Source: Bacteroidaceae bacterium (lineage in GTDB: Bacteria; Bacteroidota; Bacteroidia; Bacteroidales; Bacteroidaceae). Taken from it: DNA of 64,000 nt. Below, piece by piece: positions 35,596 to 43,111 of the stretch. The DNA is taken from assembly GCA_017469685.1 (NCBI GenBank), contig JAFUFW010000074.1:1-64000 (forward strand). The letters run 5' to 3'. The position numbers and the translations under genes were made by a program. Under the pieces are notes generated by a model. It ran no database searches. It saw only the letters and a list, made by a program, of their open reading frames with translations, and had not been told where the DNA came from. The stretch's first letter is position 1, and the number at the start of each line of letters is the position of its first letter.

Positions 35596-36183
35596 ATGTA
35601 CATGAATTTATATATTCGCTTTTTCGATGACGAATGTGTAGTGACGTCGATAGAGGAGGCTCTGGAGTTCATAAGAACTTTTCAGGGCTTCAAAGTGACG
35701 CCTGATTTCGAGGATGATTTCCGCCAGTATGCTGAAGGCGATGTCATGTATCCCAAACGCTACAAAGTGCGTTCACGGATTTATTTCATTGTCATTAAGA
35801 CTATGGCTGCAACACTCGAGGAGTTCAAGGCCAACGGAAAGCATAATGCCGGAGAAGGATCTGGTGAGCCTGCCACTATTTTGGTTAAGCCAAAGGACAT
35901 CATTGAGCAGCGTCTCAATGAGGTAACTCCTGGATGGTACGAAGGATTTATCAATTTCAAACGAGTAGTGTTTAATCCCGAGACGGGCAAGTGCGACTAC
36001 GTCGACACAAGCTTCTCTGCAATCACAAAGGCATGGAGCCCAATGGACTGCTACAACCGCCTTGTTGACTACGCTCGCTCGCGCGACGATGTTGACGAGC
36101 GTAGCCAGTTCCCGTCGCCCCGAGGAAAAAATTTCAAATATGAATATATCGGGCTTAAACCATTGAGCGCCGTTAGCATCTAA
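35596..36183 (+). CDS. Conserved hypothetical protein, 195 residues
   Basis: I do not recognise a named family. Soluble, mixed alpha/beta, without signal peptide or membrane segments. Features: N-terminal LYIRFFDDECVVTSIEEALEF, a basic YPKRYKVRSRIYFIVIKT strand-helix, a Gly/Glu-rich loop (NAGEGSGEP), FNPETGKCDYVDTSFSAITKAWSPMDCYNR, and a polar tail. ATG 35596 is used; ATG 35602 would be equally good. A promoter-like region lies just upstream. It is 55 bases ahead of the TPR gene, possibly cotranscribed. Codon use resembles neighbouring core genes. Confidence 0.8.
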   Translation: MYMNLYIRFFDDECVVTSIEEALEFIRTFQGFKVTPDFEDDFRQYAEGDVMYPKRYKVRSRIYFIVIKTMAATLEEFKANGKHNAGEGSGEPATILVKPKDIIEQRLNEVTPGWYEGFINFKRVVFNPETGKCDYVDTSFSAITKAWSPMDCYNRLVDYARSRDDVDERSQFPSPRGKNFKYEYIGLKPLSAVSI

Positions 36184-36238
36184 CCCAACAGAGAGACGAA
36201 ATAGCATAAGTAATCAACAAAAAAAATCAATAGCAACT

Positions 36239-37630
36239 ATGAAAATGAAGAATTTATTCCTAAGCATCGCCCTCGCAGCATTCTCTGCATCGGCTATGGC
36301 ACAATACGAAGGGACGGCATGGTACGAGCGCATCGGAACGGGTGAGGATAGCCTCCGCACACGCCAGAATCTGAGCCTCTTCCAGACGGCAATCAACAGC
36401 AACAACTTCACTGAGGCCTACGAGGTCTGGAAGCCCATATTCGAGAAGGCTCCCTTCTCGCAGATGGGAATCTACACCAATGGTGCCTACATGCTCGCTA
36501 TGCTGATTGGGAACGAGCAGGACGCAGCCCAGAAGCAGACTTACTTCAAGGAACTGATGAACGTCTACGACACCCGCGTGAAGAATCTTGAGGGCTTGAA
36601 CTCTTTCACTCGCGTTGACCGTCGTGCCACAGAGGGCGACGTCATTGCCCGCAAGGCTTATGACTACGCTGCCTATGGCCCTACCTGCGATCCTGAGTAC
36701 ACCCTTGACAAGGCTTACGCTATGTTTAAGGATGGTATCAACAAGATCAACGAACAGGGCGGTCGCGAAGTTGAAGGCTTCGTGCTCGACGCTTTCTTCC
36801 GCGTAGCTTACGCCAAGTATCAGGCCGACAACAACGGCTTCCGCGAGCAGTTCCTCCAGGACTACCTTGAGAGCAAGGATGTCTGCGACAAGATGTTGCA
36901 GCTGGCCAAGGAAGAGCCTGACACCGCCAAGGCTCGCAAGATTGTGGAGAAGTATGATACTCCTCTGAACACCATCGAAGGTCTCTTTGCAGAATCCAAG
37001 GCTGCTGATCGCGACCAGATTATCGCTATCTTCACTCCGAAGATTGAAGCTAACAAGGACAACCTCGCCTACCTGAAGAGTGCCCTCACGCTGATGGCAG
37101 CCAACGATTGCGATGATGCTCCCGTCTACTACAAGGCTGCTGAGTACGCTTTCAATATCGAGCCCTCCTACGAGTCGGCTATCGGTACAGCACAGAAGTA
37201 TGCCAAGGATGGTCAGGTGGCTAAGAGCGTAGAGTACTACAACAAGGCCATCGAACTCTGCCAGAGCGACACTCAGAAGGGTAACATCGCACTCCGCGTT
37301 GCTGCTGCCATGCGCAAGAGCGGCGACTTCAAGAGCGCTTACGCTTACCTCGACAAAGCTGCTCAGTTCAACCCCGACCTCGAAGGTAAGTGCTATATGC
37401 AGCGTGCTAACATCGCCACCAAGGCTAAGAACTATGCTGAGGCTAAGTCCTACTGCGACCGTGCTGCTGCTGCCGACATCACTCTTGCTGGTCAGGCTCA
37501 GCGCTTGAAGAACAATATCATCACCGTTGAACGCCACAATGCTGAGTATGCTGCACAGAAGGCTGCATACGATAAGCAGCAGGCCGAGCTCAAGGCAGAA
37601 GAGGACTTCTGGAAGGCTGGCAAGAAATAA
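36239..37630 (+). CDS. Exported tetratricopeptide-repeat protein
   Basis: Periplasmic TPR scaffold of unknown partners. 463 residues with a signal peptide (cleavage probably after SAMA, residue 21). Repeats are visible as helix pairs, for example SVEYYNKAIELC, SAYAYLDKAAQFNPDLEG and NYAEAKSYCDRAAAADI in residues 290-430. The C-terminus is Lys/Glu/Gln-rich. Strong codon bias toward preferred codons suggests high expression; the same bias creates a long but spurious antisense frame. A very strong bidirectional terminator follows. Related exported TPR proteins are common in Bacteroidales. Confidence 0.9.
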   Translation: MKMKNLFLSIALAAFSASAMAQYEGTAWYERIGTGEDSLRTRQNLSLFQTAINSNNFTEAYEVWKPIFEKAPFSQMGIYTNGAYMLAMLIGNEQDAAQKQTYFKELMNVYDTRVKNLEGLNSFTRVDRRATEGDVIARKAYDYAAYGPTCDPEYTLDKAYAMFKDGINKINEQGGREVEGFVLDAFFRVAYAKYQADNNGFREQFLQDYLESKDVCDKMLQLAKEEPDTAKARKIVEKYDTPLNTIEGLFAESKAADRDQIIAIFTPKIEANKDNLAYLKSALTLMAANDCDDAPVYYKAAEYAFNIEPSYESAIGTAQKYAKDGQVAKSVEYYNKAIELCQSDTQKGNIALRVAAAMRKSGDFKSAYAYLDKAAQFNPDLEGKCYMQRANIATKAKNYAEAKSYCDRAAAADITLAGQAQRLKNNIITVERHNAEYAAQKAAYDKQQAELKAEEDFWKAGKK

Positions 37631-37646
37631 CCGTCATCCAATTGTT

Positions 37647-37695
37647 AACAAGAAAAAGGGATGTGCACACTGCGTGCACATCCCTTTTTCTTGTT
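37647..37695. terminator. Bidirectional terminator after the TPR gene
   Basis: A perfect 22-bp inverted repeat (37647-37668 with 37674-37695) has a five-base loop, A-run on the left, T-run on the right, between convergent genes. Confidence 0.92.
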
Positions 37696-37706
37696 GTGGT
37701 CGAAGA

Positions 37707-38555
37707 CTAATACCGTCCTATTTCGTTTACCTTCTTGTGCTTGCTGATCTGCACGTCTGTCTCAGGGAAATGCTCTGCGAGAAGGGCGTAGAGGTCGGGG
37801 TCATAATCCTTCAGCTCCTCGCGGGTGTTGCACCAGTTGTGCTTGCCGTCGGTGTGGGGCATCTCAGCATTTACGTTGAACCAGTCCTGCACGGCTTCGG
37901 CAAAGTACTCCATGTGGTCGGTGATGCGGTAGGTGTTGTCGAGTATGCCGCGGGCCTTGGCATTCTCGTAGAGCTGCTTCAGGCGGTCGTCGAAGCCGGG
38001 CTCGGCAATCATCAGGCCGATGCAGTGGATGGCGTGGGCAAACTCATGGATGAGGATGTCCTCGGCGTGGTACTTGTCGATCTGGTAGGCCAGCACGTTT
38101 TCCTCTGCACAGGAGGTCAGCGGTTCCTCTATGGTGCCGCCGAGGCCACGGGCGCGCAGGTCCCAGTTCAGTGCGGTGTCGTTCACGAGGTAGTGATGCT
38201 CGGGGAGGTCCGTCGTGCCCTCGTAGCGTGCCATGATGGCAACGCGGGCGTTGGCCTTGATCATGGCTTGCAGCACCTCGGGCTTCAGCATGCAGGTCAT
38301 GGCGTATAGCGTGCGATGTGCTGCCACGAAGGCGGAGTCGGGTACGCGCCACGACGACACCAGTGGCAACCCATTCACATCCACATACTTCACATAGAAG
38401 GGATCGAGGCCAAGGGAGTCGGGGACAGCTGAGACCACGCACTCGGGCACGTCAAAAGAAGACTCACTATCTTCTACTGAAGAGGGCGTTGCGGGCTGGG
38501 TGCATGAGATGCTGAAGGCAATCATAGGGAGGAAAAGTGGAAATAGTCGTCTCAT
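37707..38555 (-). CDS. Zincin-like (HExxH) lipoprotein, anthrax-lethal-factor-like catalytic region
   Basis: Predicted surface or periplasmic metalloprotease, substrate unknown. 282 residues: lipoprotein signal with Cys18 (ISCTQPA), an unassigned N-terminal region, and a zinc-protease core with HEFAH (LIHEFAHAIHC) followed about 48 residues later by HMEYFAEAVQDWF, whose Glu would be the third ligand as in gluzincins of the ATLF/lethal-factor group. The C-terminal 50 residues (DYDPDLYALLAEHFPE) resemble the usual ending of such proteins. Eight bases separate it from the GxxExxY gene upstream. Family by motif only. Confidence 0.75.
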   Translation of the reverse strand: MRRLFPLFLPMIAFSISCTQPATPSSVEDSESSFDVPECVVSAVPDSLGLDPFYVKYVDVNGLPLVSSWRVPDSAFVAAHRTLYAMTCMLKPEVLQAMIKANARVAIMARYEGTTDLPEHHYLVNDTALNWDLRARGLGGTIEEPLTSCAEENVLAYQIDKYHAEDILIHEFAHAIHCIGLMIAEPGFDDRLKQLYENAKARGILDNTYRITDHMEYFAEAVQDWFNVNAEMPHTDGKHNWCNTREELKDYDPDLYALLAEHFPETDVQISKHKKVNEIGRY

Positions 38556-38563
38556 GTTAGAAG

Positions 38564-38971
38564 TTATTGTAAGTTTACGTATTCGTAGCGGTTGGTTTCT
38601 GGGTTAAAAAGGTATTTCTCCGAGAGTAGTCGTCTGGGGTCACCGAAGTTCAGTAGAACGCCTGCTTGGGAACGTGAGATTCGCAGGTAGTTGAAGAGCT
38701 GGGCACGGTGTTCACTGGTAAGTTGGCTGACGGCTTTCATTTCTACGATGATATCTCCATAGCAAACGAAGTCTGCCTTGTATTTCTTTTCAAGGGGGCG
38801 GTCGTGAAAAAACATGGTCAGCTCTTTTTCACGTTCCCATGGAATACCCTCTTCGGTACAGAGTATGGACAGACATTCTTGGTAGATGGGTTCGGCGTAT
38901 CCATGGCCAAGTTCATTGTAGAGGCGCATGGCGACTCCTATTATTTTGTACATCTTGTCGTATACAGTCAT
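38564..38971 (-). CDS. GxxExxY family protein (PD-(D/E)XK-like)
   Basis: 135 residues of the GxxExxY family, a small nuclease-fold protein of unknown role. The naming motif appears as GHGYAEPIYQECL (about 22-34), then the nuclease-like core KADFVCYGDIIVEMKAV (Asp/Glu/Lys) and LFNYLRISRSQAGVLLNFG. Frequent in Bacteroidota and often scattered in variable regions; here it lies next to the MITE-like element and directly ahead of the zincin lipoprotein gene. Role in defence or repair is not established. Confidence 0.9.
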   Translation of the reverse strand: MTVYDKMYKIIGVAMRLYNELGHGYAEPIYQECLSILCTEEGIPWEREKELTMFFHDRPLEKKYKADFVCYGDIIVEMKAVSQLTSEHRAQLFNYLRISRSQAGVLLNFGDPRRLLSEKYLFNPETNRYEYVNLQ

Positions 38972-38989
38972 ACTTTGATCTTTTGACCT

Positions 38990-39220
38990 TAAATCTTCCT
39001 TAAATCAGACCTTATATCTTTTTCCATGGTGCTTTGGGTGCTAATCGCCCCCAAAGTTTACGGCCGCATACGGCCTACTCTTGGAATGAGGGTGCGGCCT
39101 ACTCTCTAATCTATCGCTCCGCGTAGGCTCGATGGAGCCGTAGCTTCTTGTGCAACCGATTAGGTGCACAAGTGTCCTCCAAGCCAAATAGGATTTAAGG
39201 TGAGATTTAAGGAAGATTTA
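38990..39220. repeat. MITE-like element with 17-bp perfect (about 30-bp imperfect) inverted termini
   Basis: TAAATCTTCCTTAAATC (38990-39006) is repeated inverted at 39204-39220; similarity extends inward (ACCTTA) and slightly outward (GACC). Between them are three hairpins: CTTTGGG/CCCAAAG near 39030-39056, GGCCG/CGGCC near 39062-39078 and CTTGTGCA/TGCACAAG near 39148-39173. No coding frame. This fills the 260-base gap between GxxExxY and pruA. Confidence 0.65.
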
Positions 39221-39231
39221 GGGTCCATCCT

Positions 39232-40857
39232 TTACTTCATGTAGGTGTAGCGATAGTCAGTGGGACTGACGAGGGTCTCCTTGATGACGCGCGGGATGAT
39301 CCAGCGGATGAGGTTGAATTCGCCGCCGGCCTTGTCGTTGGTGCCGCTGGCACGGGCTCCGCCGAAGGGTTGCATACCCACGACGGCGCCTGTTGGCTTG
39401 TCGTTGATGTAGAAGTTGCCGGCGGCGTAGGCCCGACGGTCGGCCAGCTTCTCCACGGCCAGACGGTCGCGACCGAAGACGGCGCCGGTGAGGCCGTAGG
39501 GCGAGGTCTCGTCGCAGAGTGCGGCGGTCTCCTCGACCTTGTCGTCATCGTAGGGATAGACGGTGATGATGGGGCCGAAGATTTCCTCTTCCATCGACTT
39601 GAAGCGCGGGTTTGAGGTCTCGATTATGGTTGGCTCGACGAACCAGCCCACGGTCTTGTCGCATTTGCCTCCCAGTACAATCTTCGCGTCGTCGGCAGCT
39701 ACGGCGAAGTCGATGTAGCTCTTGCATTTGTCGAAGCTGGCCTCGTCGATGACGGCATTGACGAAGTTCAACGGGTCGCGCACATCGCCTATCTTGATTT
39801 CCGCTGCCATACGCTTCATATCCTCTAAGACCGTAGGCCACAGGCTCTTCGGGATGTACATACGGCTGGCTGCCGAGCACTTCTGGCCCTGGAACTCGAA
39901 GGCTCCGCAGAAGGCAGCAGTAGCCACGGCTTTCGGGTCTGCCGAGGGATGCACGAAGATAAAGTCCTTGCCGCCCGTTTCGCCCACGAGACGAGGATAG
40001 CTTACGTAGCGGTCGAGGTTTGAGCAGGCCTGCCCCCAGAGGCTCTTGAACGTAGCTGTGGAGCCTGTGAAGTGTATGCCGGCGAAGTGCTTGCTCTCGG
40101 TGCATACCTTGCCGATGAGGGCGCCGCTGCCGGGCAGGAAGTTGATGACACCGTCGGGCAGACCGGCTTCCTTGTAGAGCTGCATAAGGTAGTAGTTGGA
40201 GAGCAGGGCAGTGGTGGAGGGCTTCCACACGGCCACGTTGCCCATCAGCACGGGCGTCATGCAGAGGTTGGAGGCGATGCTGGTGAAGTTGAACGGCGTC
40301 ACGGCCAGGACGAAGCCTTCCAGCGGGCGGTACTCGGTATGGTTGATGTTGCCGGCGCCGTCCTTCGGCTGCATAGCGTAGATCTTGGAGGCGTAGTGGA
40401 CGTTGTAGCGGAAGAAATCGATGGTCTCGCAGGCCGAGTCGATTTCAGCCTGATAGATGTTCTTGCTCTGTCCGAGCATACAGGCCGCGTTCATGATGGG
40501 GCGGTACTTCGTGGCCAGCAGTTCGGCCATCTTCAAGGCGACGCCGGCGCGCACGGTCCAGTCGGTCTTCGACCATTCTTCCCACGCCTTCATGGCCGTC
40601 TCGATAGCCAGTTGCACTTCCTTCTCGCTGACCTTGTGGTAGGTTGCGAGCACGTGCTTGTGGTCGTGCGGGCAGGTTACGGTGCCCGTGTTGCCCGTGC
40701 GAATCTCCTTGCCGCCGATGATGATGGGGATGTCGACGACTATGTTCGACTGACGTTCGAGTTCAGCCTCGAGGGCGATACGTTCGGGTGAGCCTGCCAG
40801 ATAGCTCTTCACCGGCTCATTTGCCGGAACGGGGAAAGTGATAACAGAGTTTCTCAT
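39232..40857 (-). CDS. pruA: L-glutamate gamma-semialdehyde (P5C) dehydrogenase
   Basis: NAD-dependent oxidation of glutamate semialdehyde to glutamate, second step of proline breakdown. 541 residues, the stand-alone (not PutA-fused) form. Key parts: FNFTSIASNL and VWKPSTTALLSNY for cofactor binding, VGETGGKDF with the general-base Glu, the nucleophile in FQGQKCSAASRMYIP and EEIFGPIITVYPYDD. The C-terminus PFGGARASGTNDKAGG is typical of this group. No proline dehydrogenase gene is next to it. Its promoter lies 41-49 bases upstream, and the second 22-bp array lies 96-173 bases upstream. Confidence 0.95.
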   Translation of the reverse strand: MRNSVITFPVPANEPVKSYLAGSPERIALEAELERQSNIVVDIPIIIGGKEIRTGNTGTVTCPHDHKHVLATYHKVSEKEVQLAIETAMKAWEEWSKTDWTVRAGVALKMAELLATKYRPIMNAACMLGQSKNIYQAEIDSACETIDFFRYNVHYASKIYAMQPKDGAGNINHTEYRPLEGFVLAVTPFNFTSIASNLCMTPVLMGNVAVWKPSTTALLSNYYLMQLYKEAGLPDGVINFLPGSGALIGKVCTESKHFAGIHFTGSTATFKSLWGQACSNLDRYVSYPRLVGETGGKDFIFVHPSADPKAVATAAFCGAFEFQGQKCSAASRMYIPKSLWPTVLEDMKRMAAEIKIGDVRDPLNFVNAVIDEASFDKCKSYIDFAVAADDAKIVLGGKCDKTVGWFVEPTIIETSNPRFKSMEEEIFGPIITVYPYDDDKVEETAALCDETSPYGLTGAVFGRDRLAVEKLADRRAYAAGNFYINDKPTGAVVGMQPFGGARASGTNDKAGGEFNLIRWIIPRVIKETLVSPTDYRYTYMK

Positions 40858-40898
40858 TTTTTAAAGGTTTATAGATTAGAATGATTGAATTGACGTTG

Positions 40899-40906
40899 CA
40901 AAGTTA
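40899..40906 (-). promoter_or_regulatory. -7 box for pruA
   Basis: Minus-strand TAACTTTG without a recognisable -33 TTG at the right spacing, which would fit an activator-dependent promoter. Confidence 0.6.
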
Positions 40907-40952
40907 ATAAAATCCCCCAATCTGTATGCATCTTAAAGCTTTTTTTTTATTG

Positions 40953-41030
40953 TCCCAAGGGTTATGCCCAAAACCCTTAAGCCTTTTGCCCAAAACCCTT
41001 GGGCCTTTTGCCCAAAACCCTTAAGCCTTA
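40953..41030. repeat. 22-bp-periodic array upstream of pruA
   Basis: Units AAACCCTTAAGCCTTTTGCC, AAACCCTTGGGCCTTTTGCC and AAACCCTTAAGCCTTA start at 40971, 40993 and 41015, exactly 22 bases apart; a weaker unit (CCCAAGGGTTATGCCC) precedes them. Core and period match the array at 8468-8643. It lies between pruA and the SpoU gene. The remaining 41031-41108 stretch shows nothing else. Confidence 0.8.
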
Positions 41031-41108
41031 TTTTTACAATCTTTAACGCCCGGGTGCTGAATGTTGGTTCTGTTGTTTCGGATGACGTCGTGGTTAGTGT
41101 TGGCAGAG

Positions 41109-41975
41109 TCAGTGCTTACCCAGCTCCCAGAAGGCTACTGCAGAGGCAGCAGCTACGTTGAGGGAGTCCACGGCATGACTCATGGGTATTCGGACGACGT
41201 AGTCAGAGCGCTGTATGGTGGAGCTCGGAAGCCCGTCGCCCTCGTTGCCGAGGATGATGGCAAGCTGCTGTTCGGCTTTTAGGCTTGGATCGGAGAGCGA
41301 TATGGAACGTTCTTCGAGAGCCATGGCTGCAGTCTTGAAGCCGAGTGAGTGGAGGATGTTGATGTAGTGGTCGTCTGCTATTTGGCTGTTAGCCTCCTGT
41401 GTGGACGATGGGCTTGCATCGGCCGACGGCGTTTCGACCCATGCCCATGGGACGAGGAACACGGAGCCCATTGACACGCGCACGGCACGACGGTTGAGGG
41501 GATCGCAGGAGCTGGAGGTCACGAGCACGGCATCAATGCCGAGAGCTGCGGCAGAGCGGAAGATAGCTCCAATGTTGGTTGAGTCTACAACAGCGTCAAT
41601 GACTGCTACGCGTCTGGCTTGTTTGCACACTTCGCTTATATTCTTATGCTTTGGCCGCCGCATGGCACAGAGCACGCCGCGGGTGAGTGTGTAGCCTGTG
41701 AGGGTCCTGAGGAGTTCGCGCGATCCAGTGTAGATGGGGCATGTGGCGAGGCGGTCGATGATGTCGGCTGCATCGCCCAGGATGTGCTTGCGCTCGCAGA
41801 GCAGGGCAAGCGGTTCGTACCCGGCATTTAAGGCAACACGAATGACCTTGGGGCTTTCGGCAATGAAGATTCCCTGCTCGGCATGCAGGCGGTTGCGCAG
41901 CTGCGCTTCAGTGAGCGTAGCGAAAGGAGCGAGGCGCGGGTCGGCAAGCGATGTTATGTCGATGATTTCAGCCAT
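41109..41975 (-). CDS. TrmH/SpoU-family RNA 2'-O-methyltransferase
   Basis: SPOUT-fold (knotted) methyltransferase acting on rRNA or tRNA ribose. 288 residues: substrate-binding N-terminal part (RLAPFATLTEAQLRNRLHAEQGIFIAESPKVIR), then the SpoU core with DSTNIGAIFRSAAALG, ILGNEGDGLP and the knot motif MSHAVDSLNVAAASAVAFWE. An insert ASPSSTQEANS lies before motif 2. The target is unknown. Its first eight bases overlap the end of the phosphatase gene, so the two form one unit. Confidence 0.92.
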   Translation of the reverse strand: MAEIIDITSLADPRLAPFATLTEAQLRNRLHAEQGIFIAESPKVIRVALNAGYEPLALLCERKHILGDAADIIDRLATCPIYTGSRELLRTLTGYTLTRGVLCAMRRPKHKNISEVCKQARRVAVIDAVVDSTNIGAIFRSAAALGIDAVLVTSSSCDPLNRRAVRVSMGSVFLVPWAWVETPSADASPSSTQEANSQIADDHYINILHSLGFKTAAMALEERSISLSDPSLKAEQQLAIILGNEGDGLPSSTIQRSDYVVRIPMSHAVDSLNVAAASAVAFWELGKH

Positions 41976-42447
41976 TGTATTCGTCGCTCAAGATATAGTT
42001 CAGCAGAGCCTGGCAACCAGCAAGGGCATCCTGCCACGTGGCTTCGAAATCGCCCGTGTACCATGGGTCGGAGATGTTGGCCTTGCTGCCTGTGAACTCC
42101 AGCAATTTACGAATTTTGCGTTGAGGGTCAGCGCCGCATATGCGCTGCATGTTGGTGATGTTCCAGTCGTCCATGCCTATGAGCAGGTCGTAGCGGTCGT
42201 AGTCTGCCGCAGTCATCCGCCGTGCGGTCTTGCCTGTGGCTGAGATGCCGTGCTCGGCCAACTTCCGCCGTGCCGGGGGATATACGGGGTTGCCTATCTC
42301 CTCGTTAGACGTAGCGGCAGAGGCTATGCTGAACATAGCCTGTAGGCCCGCCCGATTCACAAGGTCCTTCATCACGAACTCGGCCATAGGGCTGCGGCAG
42401 ATGTTGCCGTGGCATACGAAGAGGATGCTGTAGGATTGTTTTTTCAT
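41968..42447 (-). CDS. Low molecular weight protein-tyrosine phosphatase
   Basis: Cytosolic phosphatase with Cys-x5-Arg loop CHGNICRSP (about 12-20) and the general-acid Asp in ISDPWYTGDF. 159 residues, the usual size. The ATG at 42447 is used; a longer in-frame start at 42525 lies upstream of the -7 promoter box at 42491-42498 and would add 26 non-family residues. Such enzymes often dephosphorylate capsule tyrosine kinases, but no capsule locus is in view here. Confidence 0.94.
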   Translation of the reverse strand: MKKQSYSILFVCHGNICRSPMAEFVMKDLVNRAGLQAMFSIASAATSNEEIGNPVYPPARRKLAEHGISATGKTARRMTAADYDRYDLLIGMDDWNITNMQRICGADPQRKIRKLLEFTGSKANISDPWYTGDFEATWQDALAGCQALLNYILSDEYNG

Positions 42448-42490
42448 AGTGTGATATGAAAGGCGTTGCAGATGTGTTGTTAGTCTTCGG

Positions 42491-42498
42491 CAAAGGTA
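42491..42498 (-). promoter_or_regulatory. -7 box for the phosphatase/SpoU unit
   Basis: TACCTTTG on the minus strand, 44-51 bases before the ATG at 42447; it decides that start. Confidence 0.65.
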
Positions 42499-42601
42499 GT
42501 TTTTTTTTGAATAATCAGGGCACAAAAGTGCATAAATATTTTAATCTTTGTGCTCAGGCGCTCAAATAATAACTGAAATAGACAGTTTTAGGGCGAAAGA
42601 C

Positions 42602-42632
42602 TTGCACGAAAAACATAAAATGCGTACCTTTG
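42602..42632 (+). promoter_or_regulatory. Promoter for the winged-helix gene
   Basis: TTG (42602-42604) and TACCTTTG (42625-42632) are separated by 20 bases. Confidence 0.75.
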
Positions 42633-42637
42633 CGGCG

Positions 42638-42735
42638 TTTTAAGAAAAAGCTCGTCTGAGAGCATATGTCTGTAGGCTGCAAAAAGCTACACTAAACCCT
42701 CAGCCTGTAGTATTAACTTTAAGGTAAAAAAGATT
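42638..42735 (+). promoter_or_regulatory. Long structured 5' leader of the winged-helix gene
   Basis: About 98 bases lie between the predicted transcription start and the ATG. Two small hairpins can form: GCTC/GAGC near 42650-42663 and AGGCTG/CAGCCT (42674-42679 with 42701-42706). Long for a 66-codon gene; it could be a translational control element. Confidence 0.4.
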
Positions 42736-42936
42736 ATGTTTGCAAAAGCAGGTGAAATCGCAGGTGCTATCTGGAATGCACTGAACGAGAATGGCGCCCA
42801 GAGCGCTAAGGATCTGAAGAAGGCTGCCAAGGCCAAGAGCGAGAAGGAACTCTATCTCGGTCTGGGTTGGCTGCTCCGCGAGGATAAGCTTAACGTCGAA
42901 GGCGACGAGAAGGAGCCCGTCTTCAGTCTTAAGTAA
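42736..42936 (+). CDS. Small winged helix-turn-helix protein (DUF2582-type)
   Basis: 66 residues forming a single winged-helix domain: helices FAKAGEIAGAIWNALNEN, AKDLKKAAKAKSEKELYLGLGWLLRE, and a C-terminal wing KLNVEGDEKEPVFSLK. From memory it belongs to the DUF2582 winged-helix family widespread in Bacteroidales. Whether it binds DNA is not shown. Codons are strongly preferred types, suggesting abundance. It has its own promoter, long leader and terminator. Confidence 0.88.
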   Translation: MFAKAGEIAGAIWNALNENGAQSAKDLKKAAKAKSEKELYLGLGWLLREDKLNVEGDEKEPVFSLK

Positions 42937-42956
42937 GAGATTTTACATCACACAAC

Positions 42957-42997
42957 AATTGTCCCCGAAACCGCTTGCGGCTCCGGGGACAACTTTT
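42957..42997 (+). terminator. Intrinsic terminator after the winged-helix gene
   Basis: A nine-base-pair stem TTGTCCCCG/CGGGGACAA (42959-42967 with 42984-42992), an inner CCGC/GCGG hairpin, then CTTTT. Confidence 0.8.
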
Positions 42998-43099
42998 ATA
43001 TAAACGGATTTGTAGGTGGAAACCGGGCTTTTGTAGAAAAAATGAAGGCTGCATTCAAAAAAACTCTTATCTTTAACCCCTAATCTCTAATCTTTTTAT

Positions 43100-43107
43100 T
43101 ACCTTTG
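43100..43107 (+). promoter_or_regulatory. -7 box immediately before lepA (possible leaderless mRNA)
   Basis: TACCTTTG ends five bases before the lepA ATG at 43112, so transcription would start at or within a base or two of the start codon. The -33 region lacks TTG. Confidence 0.55.
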
Positions 43108-43111
43108 CGCC

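Noticed and set aside
36260..37537. 425-codon open frame antisense to the exported TPR gene
   Set aside because: Caused by the strong codon bias of the TPR gene; the sense strand has a signal peptide, TPR repeats and a terminator.
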